A stretch of 64,000 bases of DNA from Prorocentrum cordatum (GCA_963575745.1 CAUYUJ010017856.1:86773-150772), one strand, 5' to 3'; positions 39,881 through 50,973 are shown, numbered from the stretch's first letter. A program made the numbers and translations. Notes: generated from the letters alone by a model not told the origin.

Positions 39881-40531
39881 ATGGGGGTTCCAGAGTACGG
39901 TTCGGACGCGTACAACAAGAAGATAATCCGCAACCGAGGGTACAAGGAGAAAGCCAAGCAGGACACATTGGAAACAAAAACCTGTATACTAATTGTGCTT
40001 CGTTGTAGTGTTTCTGTTCCGGGGCATTTTCGATAAGAGGTAACATTTTAAGAATAGATTGTTAAGAAAACTACATTTACACATCCTCAGGAGAAGTACA
40101 ACAAAAAGCCCGTTGTCAAGTTCTTGGCTGATACTCACCGGAAGTTCACACAGACGAAGCTAGACGCCAAGACACGCAAGTGCAACAAGCTGATGCGCGA
40201 CCTGCATACGGCGAATTCCACAATCAAGCAAATGGAAGCAGCAGGGAAAATGAAGGATAAGCGCATGACAGAATTAGAAGAGAAGAACAAGGAGTATGAG
40301 GAGTGGGGTTATTAGTACAAGAACGAGTACCAGGAGACTGAAAAGGAATGCAACAAGCTCGAGCGGCAGAAGCAGAACATTGAGAGCGAGCACAAAAACT
40401 TCGTCGACAAACACGGGCGGCTGATGGCCACCTTCGCCGACCGTGTGTCTCCCAATTTCTTTAAGACCATTTGCAAATGGGAGCAGAAGCCTCCCAAGCG
40501 CCTGCCGTGGTGCGCTGTCGGCATGTGCTAG
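39881..40531 (+). pseudogene. Coiled-coil protein gene or pseudogene, two exons, one internal stop
   Basis: An ATG at 39881 starts 27 codons (MGVPEYGSDAYNKK...KEKAKQ) ending at 39961. A 129-nt interval with AG|G at both ends (AAGCAG|GACACA ... ATCCTCAG|GAGAAG) can be removed in phase 0, and the frame continues at 40091 for 146 codons to TAG at 40529-40531. The second part is Lys/Glu-rich and heptad-like (HRKFTQTKLDAKTRKCNKL; EKECNKLERQKQNIESEHK), then FFKTICKWEQKPPKRLPWC. One in-frame TAG at 40313-40315 interrupts it, with coding character continuing at once afterwards, so it is either a pseudogene, a stop read through, or an assembly error. An AG one base before the ATG could serve as a spliced-leader acceptor. 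No family recognised. Confidence 0.5.
39962..40090 (+). other. Putative 129-nt intron
   Basis: Lower GC than the flanks. It begins GACACATT after CAG and ends CACATCCTCAG before G. AG|G at both borders is common in dinoflagellate introns, which often lack a GT donor. It contains in-frame stops. Confidence 0.45.
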
Positions 40532-40587
40532 ACCACGTGCGCACTAGGCAAACGAGAGCAATTCAATTTGAATTCGGTGCAAAAAAG

Positions 40588-40960
40588 TCTGGCGGGCGAG
40601 CCCGCGGAGAGGGGAGATAATGCAAGGGTCGTTTTTGTAATAGTTTTTTCTTAGCGGTTCTGGGTTTTGCGATTTCGACGGAGGGGTCGCGACAAATCGA
40701 TTGATGTAGTTTTTGCTCTGGCATGGAGAAGCGGCTGGGTGAGCCCGCGGGGGGAGATTATGAAAAGGGTCGTCTTGGGAATAGTTGTTCTGGAGATTCT
40801 GGAGCTTGGGGGTCCCATCATACGGCGCTTTCGAATCGACTCAGGTCCATCATGTTCTGGTGTAGACATTCAGGCGGGCGAGCCCGCGGGAGAAATCTAT
40901 CGAAGAGGCGTGCTCGTAATCATGTTTCGCCGGAGATTCTGTGGCTCGCGTTCAGGTCTG
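40588..40960. repeat. Three ~142-bp tandem units with a palindromic core
   Basis: GGCGGGCGAGCCCGCGG (40591, 40872) or GGCTGGGTGAGCCCGCGGGG (40734) starts each unit, followed by GGGAGA, a GGGTCGT-like part and GTAATAGTT/GAATAGTT. GCGGGCGAGCCCGC is self-complementary around GA. Confidence 0.75.
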
Positions 40961-41049
40961 ATCTGGATCAGTTTGTTCGGGTTTGGACTGGTCTGGTCTG
41001 ATATGGTGGCGTGATCAAGTCTGGTAGAAAGCAAGGAGCACGTATATAA

Positions 41050-43262
41050 AAAAAACATGTGTTTCATAGGTTTCCTGTTGGTTTCTTTAATTTTTGTTGT
41101 TTTGTTTTAGGTTTTCTTTGGTTCTCATTTTTTGTTTCATGTGTTTTTTTTTCCACTCATTTTTTTAATTGTTTTCGCTGTCTTTTTTTGTTTTTCATTG
41201 TTTTTCTGTATTTTCCGGGTTCTCCGCTGCTGGCCCCCGAACAATGATCCGCAGCCTTGCAAGAGGATTCCTCCCAGCGGAAAATTAGGAAAACAAGGAA
41301 AAACAAGGAAAACAAGGACAACACAACGAAAAACAAGGAACAACAGGAAAGGACTGCGAAAGCGCAGTACAAAACAACGCGAACCAAAGAAAACATATAA
41401 ACACGCAACACACATTAAAGAAACCAACAGGAAACATGTGAACACATAGTTTTTTTGTACGTTTTCATTGCTTTCTGTTGTGTTTTCATATGTTTTCTTT
41501 TGTTTTCGTTGTATTTTGCTGTGTTTCCATGTTCTCTTTCAGTGTTTCATTGTTTTCCGTTGTGTTTCCGTTGTTTTCATTGTTTTTCATTGTTTTCCTG
41601 GTTTCCCGCTGCTGTCTCCCCAAAAAAAGATATAGCGGCCATGCAGAGGGATTCCTTCTGTGGCGGCCTTGCAAAAAGGTTTCTTTTGTGGCGGCCTTGC
41701 AAAGGGATTCCTTTTGTAGCGGCTCGTTCACGGCGCGCGTACTCCATGAAATGAATTCAGTGCGAAAATAAAACGACAGCTTCTAGCTTTCACCCGCTGT
41801 GCTTCTAACGACCGTAGCCCCGCGCCCACAATGCACAACAAATGCGCATAATCTCCCCCTTATGAGCGACAATAATATGAAAAAAAACCCTCAAGGGGTG
41901 CGCCCGCCGTGAATCAAATTCCTAAAGAAAACAACATTGACAGCGATGTTCTTCACTCGATGCGGTTCTCACAGTGGGCATGCACCACCCAACTTTTCAC
42001 AACCATGCACATCATTCCCCTTCCGAAGCACGAATCAAAAAAAAGAAACCCCCAAGGGGTGCGCCCGCCGCGGTTCAAGCTATCTGAGAGAATGAATTCG
42101 ATAGCAATGTTAATATTCCGATACGTATCTCATGACAAGCATCCCGCGCCAATACAACAAAGTCTGAGCTGACACCCTCTCTTGTGACGACGGTAAAGCA
42201 CGAGAAACCCATCGAGGGGTCACTTGGGTCGCAAGAAAAAAAACCTTTTGTAGTGCCGCGGCAGAAGAAAACATGTTGTCAAGTCGCCACCGAAGGAATC
42301 CTGTGCATGGCCTCCGCAAAAAGCTTCCTTTTGTAAGGGCTCCGCGAAAGAAATCCCTTTGTAGAGCCGCTACAAAAAGGAATCCCTTTTGTAAGGCCGC
42401 CGCGAAAGGAATCCTTTTGTAAGGCCGCCACAAAAGGAATGCCTTTGTATGGCCGCTATTTTTTTTGGGGGGGGAGACAGCAGCGGGGAACCAGGAACAC
42501 AATGAAAAACAATGAAAACAACGGGAACACAGCGAAAAACAATGAAAACCAGAAAAGGAATGTGAAAACGCAGCAAAATACAATGAACACAAAAGAAAAC
42601 ATAGGACAACAGAGCAGAAAGCAATGACAACGTACAAACAACTATGTTTTCACATGTTTCCTGTTGGTTTCTTTAATTGTTGGTGTGTTTTCGTAAGTTT
42701 TCTTTGGTTTTCATTTTTTTTTTTACTTTGCTCTCACAGTCCTTTCCTGTTGTTCCTTGTTTTTCGTTGTGTTTTCCTTGTTTTCCTTGTTTTCCATTGT
42801 TTTCCGAATTTTCCGCTGGGAGGAATCCTTTTGCAAGGCTGCGGATCATTGTTCGGGGGCCAGCAGCGGAAAACCAGGAAAACAAGGAACAGCAAGGAAA
42901 ACAAGGAAAACAAAGAACACACAGCGAACAACAAGGAACAACCAACAAGGACTTTAAACAACACAGCAAAACAAACAGTGACAACCAAAGAGAACTTACA
43001 ACAACACAGCACAATTTATGAGACCAACAGGACACATGTGAAAACACATGTTTTTATACGTTTTCATTGCTTTCTGTTGTGTTTTCATGTGCTTTCTTTG
43101 GCTTTCATTGTATTTTGCTGTGTTTTCGCAATCCTTTTCTGGTTTTCCTTGTTTTTCGCTGTGTTTTCATTGTTTTCCTTCTTTTTCCTTGATTTCCTGG
43201 TTTTCCGCTGGTGGCTCCCGGAAAAATATTAGCTGTCTTACAAAGGAATTCCTTGTGCGGCG
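41050..43262. mobile_element. Cluster of tandem fold-back elements (family G)
   Basis: Four successive units can be seen. Units at about 41055-41450 and 42650-43050 are each ~400-bp palindromes whose arms start with CATGTTTCCTGTTGGTTTCT and meet at TTCCGCTGGGAGGAATCC...TTGTTCGGGGGCCAGCAGCGG. Between them, 41450-42650 is a larger palindrome with arms GTACGTTTTCATTGCTTTCT and inner ~28-bp GGCGGCCTTGCAAAGGGATT units. 43050-43262 is a left arm only. Every unit is built of GTTTTC(C)TTGTTTTCC words. No coding capacity; the mechanism of spread is unknown. Confidence 0.75.
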
Positions 43263-43967
43263 GTCTACGAATTTGAAAGACAATTGTGTAAACCAGTTCG
43301 AAGAAAAATATGTTCGAAGAGAACTTCGAATCAAGAAGGGTATCAACGCGGGTAGAATTCTAAGATTTGTTTGCAGATTTGTTCGATGACCTCCCATGCA
43401 GTTCGTGTGTTTTCATGCAGCGCGGTGTTTGAATCGTTGAAGAGCCCATGGTTTCGTAGGGTTTCGACAAGCGCGGCGCAAAAACGAATGTTTCCCGTAT
43501 GGTATTATTTGGCAGGGATGCGTGAAAAAGTAGGATGTTCGAACAAATTATCCCCGCGTAGTATGATTTGGCAGGGATGGCGCGGGGGAGTGACACCGGC
43601 CTGGCTGGGATAGTATGAGTTCATATTTCGGATGGGCGAGTGTGCATAATACTTACCAAATCAGAATACCCCAGGGGGGACCGTTAACTCCGGGGGGTTA
43701 TTCGTCTTTTAGATAAGAGAATCGATGTGGTGCGAGCTGCGTGTTACCACCTACATTGCGCACCCTATCTGGTGCAAGCTATGTGTTTCTGGTGTAATAT
43801 ATGTGGTGTAAGCTATGTGGTGTAATTAATGTTGAGCAATCTGTATGTATATGTATATGTATGATGAAAGCTAGGTGCTGAAGGTGCAACTTATGTGGTA
43901 TAGGCTATGTGTGTGCAATTAGTCTCTGTTCGCAGTGAGTTGTCCACTCCACTGCTCGCGCAAACAT

Positions 43968-43982
43968 CCCACCCACCCACCC
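43968..43982 (-). other. G-quadruplex motif on minus strand
   Basis: CCCACCCACCCACCC followed by GCAACTTGGTTTGCA, the inverted counterpart of 37276-37290. Confidence 0.85.
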
Positions 43983-44037
43983 GCAACTTGGTTTGCAACA
44001 TTTCTTAAGACCGTGACGGTGGGTACCAAATGGCACT

Positions 44038-44775
44038 TGGCAACGACAGCGACGCCGACGACGACAGCGACAACGACGACGACGCCGCCGACAACGACTA
44101 CGACGACACCGACGACGTCTCCAACGACTTCGACGACGCCGACTTCGACGACACCGGCGACGTCTCCAACGACTTCGACGACGCCGACAACGACGACGAC
44201 GACGACACCGACGACGACGACGCCGACGCCGACGACGAAGACGACGATGACAACGACGACGACGATGACGACGCCGAAAAAGACGACAACGACGACACCG
44301 ACGACGACGGCGACGACGTCAACGCCGCCGACGACGACGACGACGCCGACGTCGACGACGACGAAGACGACGACGTCGACGCCGACGACGTCGACGAAGA
44401 CGACGACGACGTCGCCAACGAAAACGACGACGAGGGAGGAGGGAGGACGACGACGGCGACAACGACGACAACGACGACAACGACGAGGGAGGAGGGAGGA
44501 CGGCGACGACGCGAACGACGAAGAAGGAGGAAGGACGGCGACGCCGACGACGACAACGACGAGGGAGAAGGGAGGACGGCGACGACGACAACGACGACGA
44601 CGACGACGACGGCGACGAAATAGGAGGGACGACGACGAGACGCCGCGACGGAAACAACCACGACGCCAAAGAGAACGACGACGACGAACACGAGGAAAGA
44701 CAGAGGACGACGTAGGCGACGACGACGACGACGCGGGAGGAGGGAGGACGGCGACGACGACGACGACGACGACGC
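44038..44775. repeat. (GAC)n array with GGAGGGAGGA interruptions
   Basis: The reverse-complement counterpart of the GTC array at 36727-37245. Frames give Asp/Thr/Arg runs only. Confidence 0.92.
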
Positions 44776-45485
44776 ACGAGCGCGCGCGCACGCTTTTGTT
44801 GAACATCCGTGTTGCGAAACCTTGTGGTTGTGTATGTTTTTTGGGCACGATTTGAAATTCTTCCGAAACCGATTGGTTTTGAAGGATGTCGGCATACGCG
44901 CGCGACGACGCGCGCGGCTGCACTTCCTCGGTTTTTTTTGCAGAGGATTCTCGCGACGGCACACGCGCAAAGGCGATCGACAGATTTCCACATGCGCGCG
45001 CGCGAAGCCCGTTTAGTACCATTTTGTGAAAATCTTTCCAAACCGATGGTTTTCTTAAGATTTCGCAAGAGCCCGCGCGTAAGCTTTTTTAGCAAATCAG
45101 TGTTTCGAACCCCTGTTTTTTTGTGTTGTGTGTGTGTGTGTGTTTGGAAACTCGATTGCGAAATCCTTCCGACCCCGAAGGTTTTGGAATGATTTCGACA
45201 TGCGCGCGCGACGACGCGCGCGTGTGCACTTCGTCCCGTTTTTTCCAAGGGATTCGTGAAACAAGTCTTATGTTAGAACAAAGGATGTCCCCGCGTATGT
45301 TTTTTTGTTTTTACAAAGGAACCTCACTGGGAGCGATACCGATCCCCCTGGGATAGTGTAAATTCATACTTAGGATGGACATGAAACCATAATCATACAT
45401 GCTGTGCATGCCCGAAAAGGGGGCCCGATAACGCCGGGGGGGGTAGAGTCTATTCTCTTTTAGAAATGAGAATCTACGAGGCTCG

Positions 45486-45660
45486 CGCAATCAAAATTGC
45501 AGCCAACATGTGGTGGCGACTGGGGGCTACGGGCGGCTACGGGCCACCGCAAGCTGGCCAGACAGGCGCACCGGCTCAGACGGGCGGCGGCGACGGCGAC
45601 GGGCGGCGACGGGCCACCACAAGCTCGCAGGACTGGCGCACAGGCTCAGTTCATCGTAAG
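45486..45660. repeat. Two units with GACGGGCCACC(G/A)CAAGCT
   Basis: GGGCCACCGCAAGCTGGCCA at 45541 and GGGCCACCACAAGCTCGCAG at 45611 begin related stretches ending GGCGCAC(C/A)GGCTCAG. Confidence 0.65.
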
Positions 45661-45699
45661 ACAAGTAAGAGCCCCTAGGTGCAACCACTGTTCAGGGAA

Positions 45700-46085
45700 C
45701 ATGGGATGGAGGCCTCTTGGGAGCGTCGTAGGGCACTGTCAGGCCCTCCTGGGAGCCTCCTGTGAGCCCCTTTGGGGCTTCTCTGGGCCCGTCGGACGCC
45801 GGGGGAAGCCATCTCTGGGGGCCTCTCTGGGCGTCTCGGTGGCCTCTGGGGCTGTCGTGGGCTGTCGGAAAGCCGAACATGAGCAGACGCTGGCATGCCA
45901 AACCCGAGGGGGATGAATGGTTTTGGCCTCTTCGGGCCCTCCTGGATGTCCTCTTCGAGGCTTCGGTGGCCGTCTTGGAGGCTTCTTGGGCCTTCTGGAG
46001 CGTTCTTGAAGCCATTTCGGGGTCATCTCGGCCCGTCCTGGAGACACTTTGGGCCATCTTGGGTCGCTCTTGTCTGCACGAACGA
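45700..46085. repeat. CTTGGG(GCC) block
   Basis: Degenerate units such as GGCCTCTTGGGAGC, GCCGTCTTGGAGGC and GGGCCATCTTGGG. The block resumes around 46290-46345. Between, 46086-46290 is unique sequence with no recognised gene. Confidence 0.7.
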
Positions 46086-46506
46086 CATGGGTACATAACG
46101 AAAGGGTACAATGCCCAACAGCAGTTCCTGTTCATTCTGGACAGGACTCTCTGTCCGCGCAGCCGCGGCCTGTGTCCATTTGAGCCAGAAGGCCGCCTGC
46201 TCAACAGCGGCCGCTGTCGGTTTGGGACAACATTTGTTTTTGGGCATTGTGCCCATGTTTTCCGTACCCATTTCGGGCGTCCAAATCTTGGTGCTATCGT
46301 AGCCATCTTGGAGGCCATCTTGGCCGTCCTGGAGGCGCCATCGTGGCGCAGCCTGGGTGGGAAGAACGAAGACCTGGGAAGTCTACGGGTCCTTCTGGGA
46401 AGGGGGGACCGATGCACTGTACTTTCTCCGCGTGGCCGGCGCATCAGGCCGAGACCCCATTGGGAACATTCCTGGAAAGAAAAACATAATCTTCCCCAAT
46501 CAGATC

Positions 46507-46640
46507 GATAGCCCTATAGCCCTATAGCCCTGCAGCCCTATAGCCCTATAGCCCTACAGCCCTATACCCCCATAGCCCTACAGCCCTACAGCCCCAGAGC
46601 CCTACAACCCTGTAGCCCTATAGCCCCATAGCTCTACAGC
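46507..46640. repeat. AGCCCTATA 9-mer array
   Basis: About 14 units of AGCCCTATA with CAG and ACC variants, ending in AGCCCGAAACAG and, soon after, TTTTCTCCGGCATCAT. The same array and downstream word recur at 61466-61622. Confidence 0.9.
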
Positions 46641-46719
46641 CCGAAACAGTTTATGCTTGGGTCTTTTCTCCGGCATCATCTTGTGAATCTGGAGCGCCGT
46701 GCACCCCTGTGTCGGCCCC

Positions 46720-47167
46720 ATGGACATCGTCGATGATGACACGCCAGTGCCTCAGGCAGCAGCGGCGCAGGCACCTACGCCGTCGACGAGGAGGACGTCG
46801 TCAGCATCGGCTCCGCCAGTGTCGGCATTGCCCCGTGAGATCGGCAAGCAGCAGCCGCATGAGGTCGGCCAGCAGGCGCCAGAAGTCCTCCAGGAGCCGC
46901 CGCCTGATGTCGGCCAGAAGCCAGCGGGCGGCCAGAAGCGCAGCGCCGACAGCCAGGAGGAGCGCAAAAAGAAAGAGGCGAAGCTGGTCGAGGCATCTGG
47001 CACACCACAGGGAGCGGTGGTTCGGTTGTCTGCGGCACGTCCCGCCACGGTGCCAGCTCAGCACTGGGGCGGCGGCTGTTTTCGAGGAGCGTCCAGGAAG
47101 CCGTGGGGCGTGGCGCCTCGTGCCCCGAGGCGTTGGGCAGCCGTGCGATATGACACGGCTATCCGCG
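46720..47167 (+). CDS. Possible disordered protein exon, unknown
   Basis: From the ATG in GGCCCCATGGACATCGTC the frame reads MDIVDDDTPVPQAAAAQAPT, then Gln/Pro/Val-rich PHEVGQQAPEVLQEPPPDVG and QEERKKKEAKLVEASGTPQ. The frame is charged and GC3-rich and unlike the neighbouring repeat frames. It dissolves into a TCC array after about 47180; a splice donor could lie at CACCACAG|GG near 47010. No domain recognised. It may be an exon or chance. Confidence 0.3.
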
Positions 47168-47183
47168 TCGTGTCGGGATGCCT

Positions 47184-47490
47184 CTCCTCCTCCTCCTCCT
47201 CCTCCTCCTCCTTCAGCTCCTCCTCCTCCTCCTCCTCCTCCTCCTCCTCCTCTGTCTCGTCGTCCTCCTCCTCCTCCTCCTCCTCCTCCTCTCCTCCCTC
47301 CTCCTCCTCCTCCCCCTCCTCCTCGCCCCCCTCCCCCTCCCCCTCCTCCTCCTCCTCCCTCCTCCTCCTCCTCCTCCTCCTCCTCCTCCTCCTCCTCCTC
47401 CTCCTCCTCCTCCTCCTCCTCCTCCTCCGTCTCGTCGTCCCCGTTCTCCTCCTCCTCCTCCTCCTCCCCCTCCTCCTCCCCTTCTTCCTG
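47184..47490. repeat. (TCC)n array, 0.3 kb
   Basis: TCC with GTCTCGTCG and CCCCTCC interruptions. Confidence 0.95.
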
Positions 47491-47569
47491 GCGAGGCTGC
47501 GGGGGCGGGGGCGTTCGAGGCGTCAGCCTCTTCTTGCCTCCTCCTGCTCCCTTGGGGCCTGCTGGGGGG

Positions 47570-47840
47570 CCTCCCGGGGACCTTGCAGCGCGTGCTGCGG
47601 GCCTCTCTCGGTGTTGTCGTCGGGTCCTTCGTGCTGTGTTGGGCTGCAGGGCCATCTTGGCGGCCTTCTGGGCCGTCTTATGGCCTACTTGGGCCATCTT
47701 GTGGGCTCCTGGGCCATCTTGAGGGCCTCCTGGGCCGTCTTGGGGCCTTCCTCGGGGCCTCTTGAACCGTCTTGGGGTCCTTCGAGGGCCGACCTGGGCC
47801 GTCTCGGGGCCATCTTGGAGGCTTCGTTTGCCGTCTCGGG
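47570..47840. repeat. CTTGGGCC(A/G)TC block
   Basis: Units GGGCCATCTTG and GGGCCGTCTTGGGG at ~20-bp spacing, the same family as at 45700. Confidence 0.7.
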
Positions 47841-47974
47841 CGGACGAAGGCTTGGAATGGTTGCAACGCGAACATATGTGTAAAAACCTGAGGACACTCA
47901 TTTGTTTTACATACCTATACGACCACCCTTCGGGTGATAAGGAGGTTCGGGGGGGGGGGAGGAACCAACGTCTC

Positions 47975-48215
47975 ACTCGATAGGTCTCACTATCGATCTC
48001 ACATCGATCTCACTATCGGTCTCGCTCGATCGATCTCACTCGATCGATCTCACAATCGATCTCACTCGATCTATTTCATTCGGTCGATCTCACAATCGAT
48101 CTGACTATCGATCTGACTATCGAGCTCACTATCGATCTCACTATCGATTTCACAATCGATCTCACATTCTGTCTCACTATCGATCACACTATCGATACCA
48201 CAATCGATCGCACAA
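47975..48215. repeat. TCTCACTATCGATC minisatellite
   Basis: About 15 units of TCTCACTATCGA or TCTCACTCGATCGA, 14-18 bp long; dense in ATCGAT. Confidence 0.9.
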
Positions 48216-49125
48216 TCAACGTCGTCATCATCAACATCATCGTCATCAACGTCATCATCATCATCACCATTGGGACACCATCATCATCACCATCATCACC
48301 ATCATCAACATCATCATCATAACCATCATCATAATCGGGGCTATCATCGTTACCATCAGCACCATCAACATCATCATCATCGGGGCACCATCGTTATCAT
48401 CATCACCTCATCATCATCATGAACAACATCATCATCATCATCATCATCATCATCGGGGCACCGTCGTCGTCATCATCAGCAACATCATGATCATCACCAT
48501 CATCATCATCATCATCATCGGGACACCATCATCATCGTCACCATCATCATCAGAATCAGCATAGTCATCGGGACACCATCATCATCATCAACATCAGCAT
48601 CATTATCATCACCATCATCGGGCCACCATCATCATCTCGTCATCTTTTTCATCATCAACATCATCACCATCGAGACACCACTCTCGTCATCATCATCAAC
48701 ATCATCATCATCGGGGCACCATCGTCATCACCATCATCATCCGCAACATCATCATCAGCCTCATCATCATCATAGGGACATCATCATTATCTTCATCATC
48801 ATCATCATATCATCATCACCTCATCATCAACATCATCATGATCATCAACATCATCATCATCACCATCGGGACACCATCATCACCATCAGCAACATCATCA
48901 TCATCAACATCATCATCATTGGGGCACCATCATCATCACCATAATCACCATCATCATCATCAGCATGGTCAACATCATCATCGGGACACCATCATCATCA
49001 CCACCATCACCATCACCATCACCATCACCATCACCATCACCATCACCATCATCATCATCATCAACATCATCATCATCGGGACTATCATCGACATCATCAT
49101 CATCATCATCATCAGGACACCGACG
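48216..49125. repeat. (CAT)n array punctuated by CGGGRCACC
   Basis: CATCAT and CACCAT trinucleotides interrupted by CGGGACACCATC or CGGGGCACCATC, with intervals often near 50 bp or multiples. The open frames are artefacts. Confidence 0.92.
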
Positions 49126-49290
49126 GGGCACCGACGGGACACCGGCGGGACACTGCGCGCCACCGGCCCCCGGACAGGAATCATTTGGTCCGGCCGCGCC
49201 TCAGTCGGAGGCGGGACACCGGCGGGACACCGCGCGCCACCGGCCCCCGGACAGAAATCATTTGGTCCGGCTGCGCCTCAGTCGGAGGAG
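49126..49290. repeat. Two 79-bp tandem units
   Basis: GGGACACCGGCGGGACAC(T/C)G, then CGCGCCACCGGCCCCCGGAC and ATCATTTGGTCCGGC occur twice with about three differences. Confidence 0.85.
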
Positions 49291-49429
49291 ACTTTCTTCT
49301 CGCCCGCCCACGCAGCTTCGCCTCGCCCGCACGCGCGGCACGCACGAACGCGAAACCGAAACCGATTTCCCGGTAGGGGGGCTCTCCGTTCCACTTCGAT
49401 CTCACCCCCTCACCTCCGATTCATGCCCT

Positions 49430-49590
49430 ACTGGGGGTCCTCTTGGAGCCTTCTTGCGCTGCCTTGGAGGCCTCTGAGGCCTTCTGCCTGAGGCCAGCTT
49501 GGGCCGTCTTGGGACCATCATGGGCCGTCTCTGGGCCATATTGGGCCATTTTGGAAGTCTTGTTGGTCTGCCTGGGTTATCTTGGAGAGC
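49430..49590. repeat. CTTGGG block
   Basis: Units such as GGGCCGTCTTGGGACC and CCATCATGGGCCGTCTC. The rest of 49591-50165 shows no recognisable feature. Confidence 0.6.
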
Positions 49591-50169
49591 CCGTATTGGG
49601 CATCTTGAACGGAAACGCCAGGGACGCGTCCGTGCGCCCAAGTGTTTAGGAATCCTGGGAGAGGGGAGCGATGCCGTGCACGCGAGGAAGCGCTGCCAGG
49701 CGTGGGGGGTCCCTCGGAAGAATACTTTGTTCGTCGGCGGCGAGGCGGGGCGATCCGGGACAGAGCGAAGCAGGGGTACTGCTAAGCTAAGTGTGGTCGG
49801 CGTGCAAGAGCGGAGTGAGGACAACGGAACCGCCCTCGGAAAAATGCAGCATTCCTTCCAGACGTCACTCTTTGTCCTGCCGCGCCTCAGCGTGCCAGGG
49901 TTCAGGAGGGAAAAAACACAGACACTTCATGACACTTCATGAATCGTGGATCCCCCAGAAAATTCGGGAAAACATGGGAAGTGAGGGGGGACAAAAACCC
50001 AGAAAATATGGGAAAACATGGGGCACGGGAGACACTGGCAGGCGCCTCTGGTGTGAACCACTTGTTCTCTGCCCCACTGCACCCCGCACCTCGCTTGCGG
50101 GACTTTCCCGGGGGCCCAAGGTTCGCGTCAAAAGTATAGGTTTTCCTCTCCAGATGGGTTCATTGGCAG

Positions 50170-50345
50170 AGGCTCGCTGCTAACGCGGTCGGGCCCCAGG
50201 AGGACCCGAAGAGGGTCCCGCAGAGGCCCAATCAAGGCCCCAGAAGGCGCCCAAGAGGCTCCCAACAGCGCTCCGATGCCCCTGGACGACCCAAGAGAGC
50301 CGCAAGGCTGCCCAAGTTGGCGCCAATACGGTCCGTACCTCATCA
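50170..50345. repeat. CTTGGG block in reverse orientation
   Basis: GGCCCAATCAAGGCCCCAGA and GCCCAAGAGGCTCCC units are the reverse complement of the block type found elsewhere. Confidence 0.6.
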
Positions 50346-50820
50346 GTAGTCCAAGCGGCTCAGTCGAGTCTGGAGGGGACGAAGCGCTAGCCTGATGCTG
50401 AACAAAATTGCATCGCTGCGCGTTCACCGTCCAGATTGTTTGTCTTACGGTTTGCGCGGCGTCGGCGCGCGCAAAGGTTTTTGACACCGCGCCGATCGTT
50501 TAACATTGAATCGATCGCGGCCCCGATCTTTCAGGGTTGAATTCCCTCGGGTCCCGTGGCGTTGCCGTGTCCCTTGGTGCTTCCGCGTCGCAGGAGTCAG
50601 CCTTGAACGCCTTCGCCGGCGTCGCCGGCGTGCCAACGCCGCACGAACCTACCGAACGGTCGCACGCGCGGCCCGCCGTCAGTGTTTTTTGGCTCAGGCC
50701 GCCCACCGCTCCAGGCGTGAGATCTGCTGCCCGAGGCGAGCAGTCTCATGTGCGGCGGCCGCGGCAACAGCATGCAGGTCAGCCGCCAAGCGGACGCGAC
50801 AAGGCTGCCAGCCACGCGTG

Positions 50821-50973
50821 CAGCGGGGCGGGGGGGAGGGGGGAAGGCTCCCCAGGAGGAGAGGCTGCTCCTCCGAAAGGCGCGGGCCTTCTCTGTGCGT
50901 AGAGTGCAGGGCTGATGCCTTCCAAGAAGCCGCCCCCTTCTACGAAGCCTTCCCCCCCACCCCCGCCCCCCTG
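50821..50973. mobile_element. Family H palindromic element, copy 2
   Basis: A 153-bp element beginning CAGCGGGGCGGGGGGGAGGG and reading CAGGGGGGCGGGGGTGGGGG from the right. GAAGGCT(C/T)C and GCTGCT arms as in copy 1. GCGTG lies directly left and one base beyond the right end, a possible 5-bp duplication. Confidence 0.65.

Larger units (their letters stand above)
43725..45473. repeat. Right arm of the large inverted duplication
   Basis: Contains, in reverse order and orientation, the landmarks of 36031-37395: GCTATGTGGTGTAA units, CCCACCCACCCACCC, a GAC array, TGCGCGCGCGACGACGCGCG, TATGTTAGAACAAAGGATG and AATAGACTCTA (reverse). The terminal module is also present alone at 43596-43722. Confidence 0.8.

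Noticed and set aside
43919-45022. Minus-strand 367-codon frame and partners
   Set aside because: Same reason: read-through of the GAC array.
46507-46640. AGCCCTATA array as an interstitial telomere repeat
   Set aside because: The unit is nine bases and does not contain the TTTAGGG/CCCTAAA telomere repeat.
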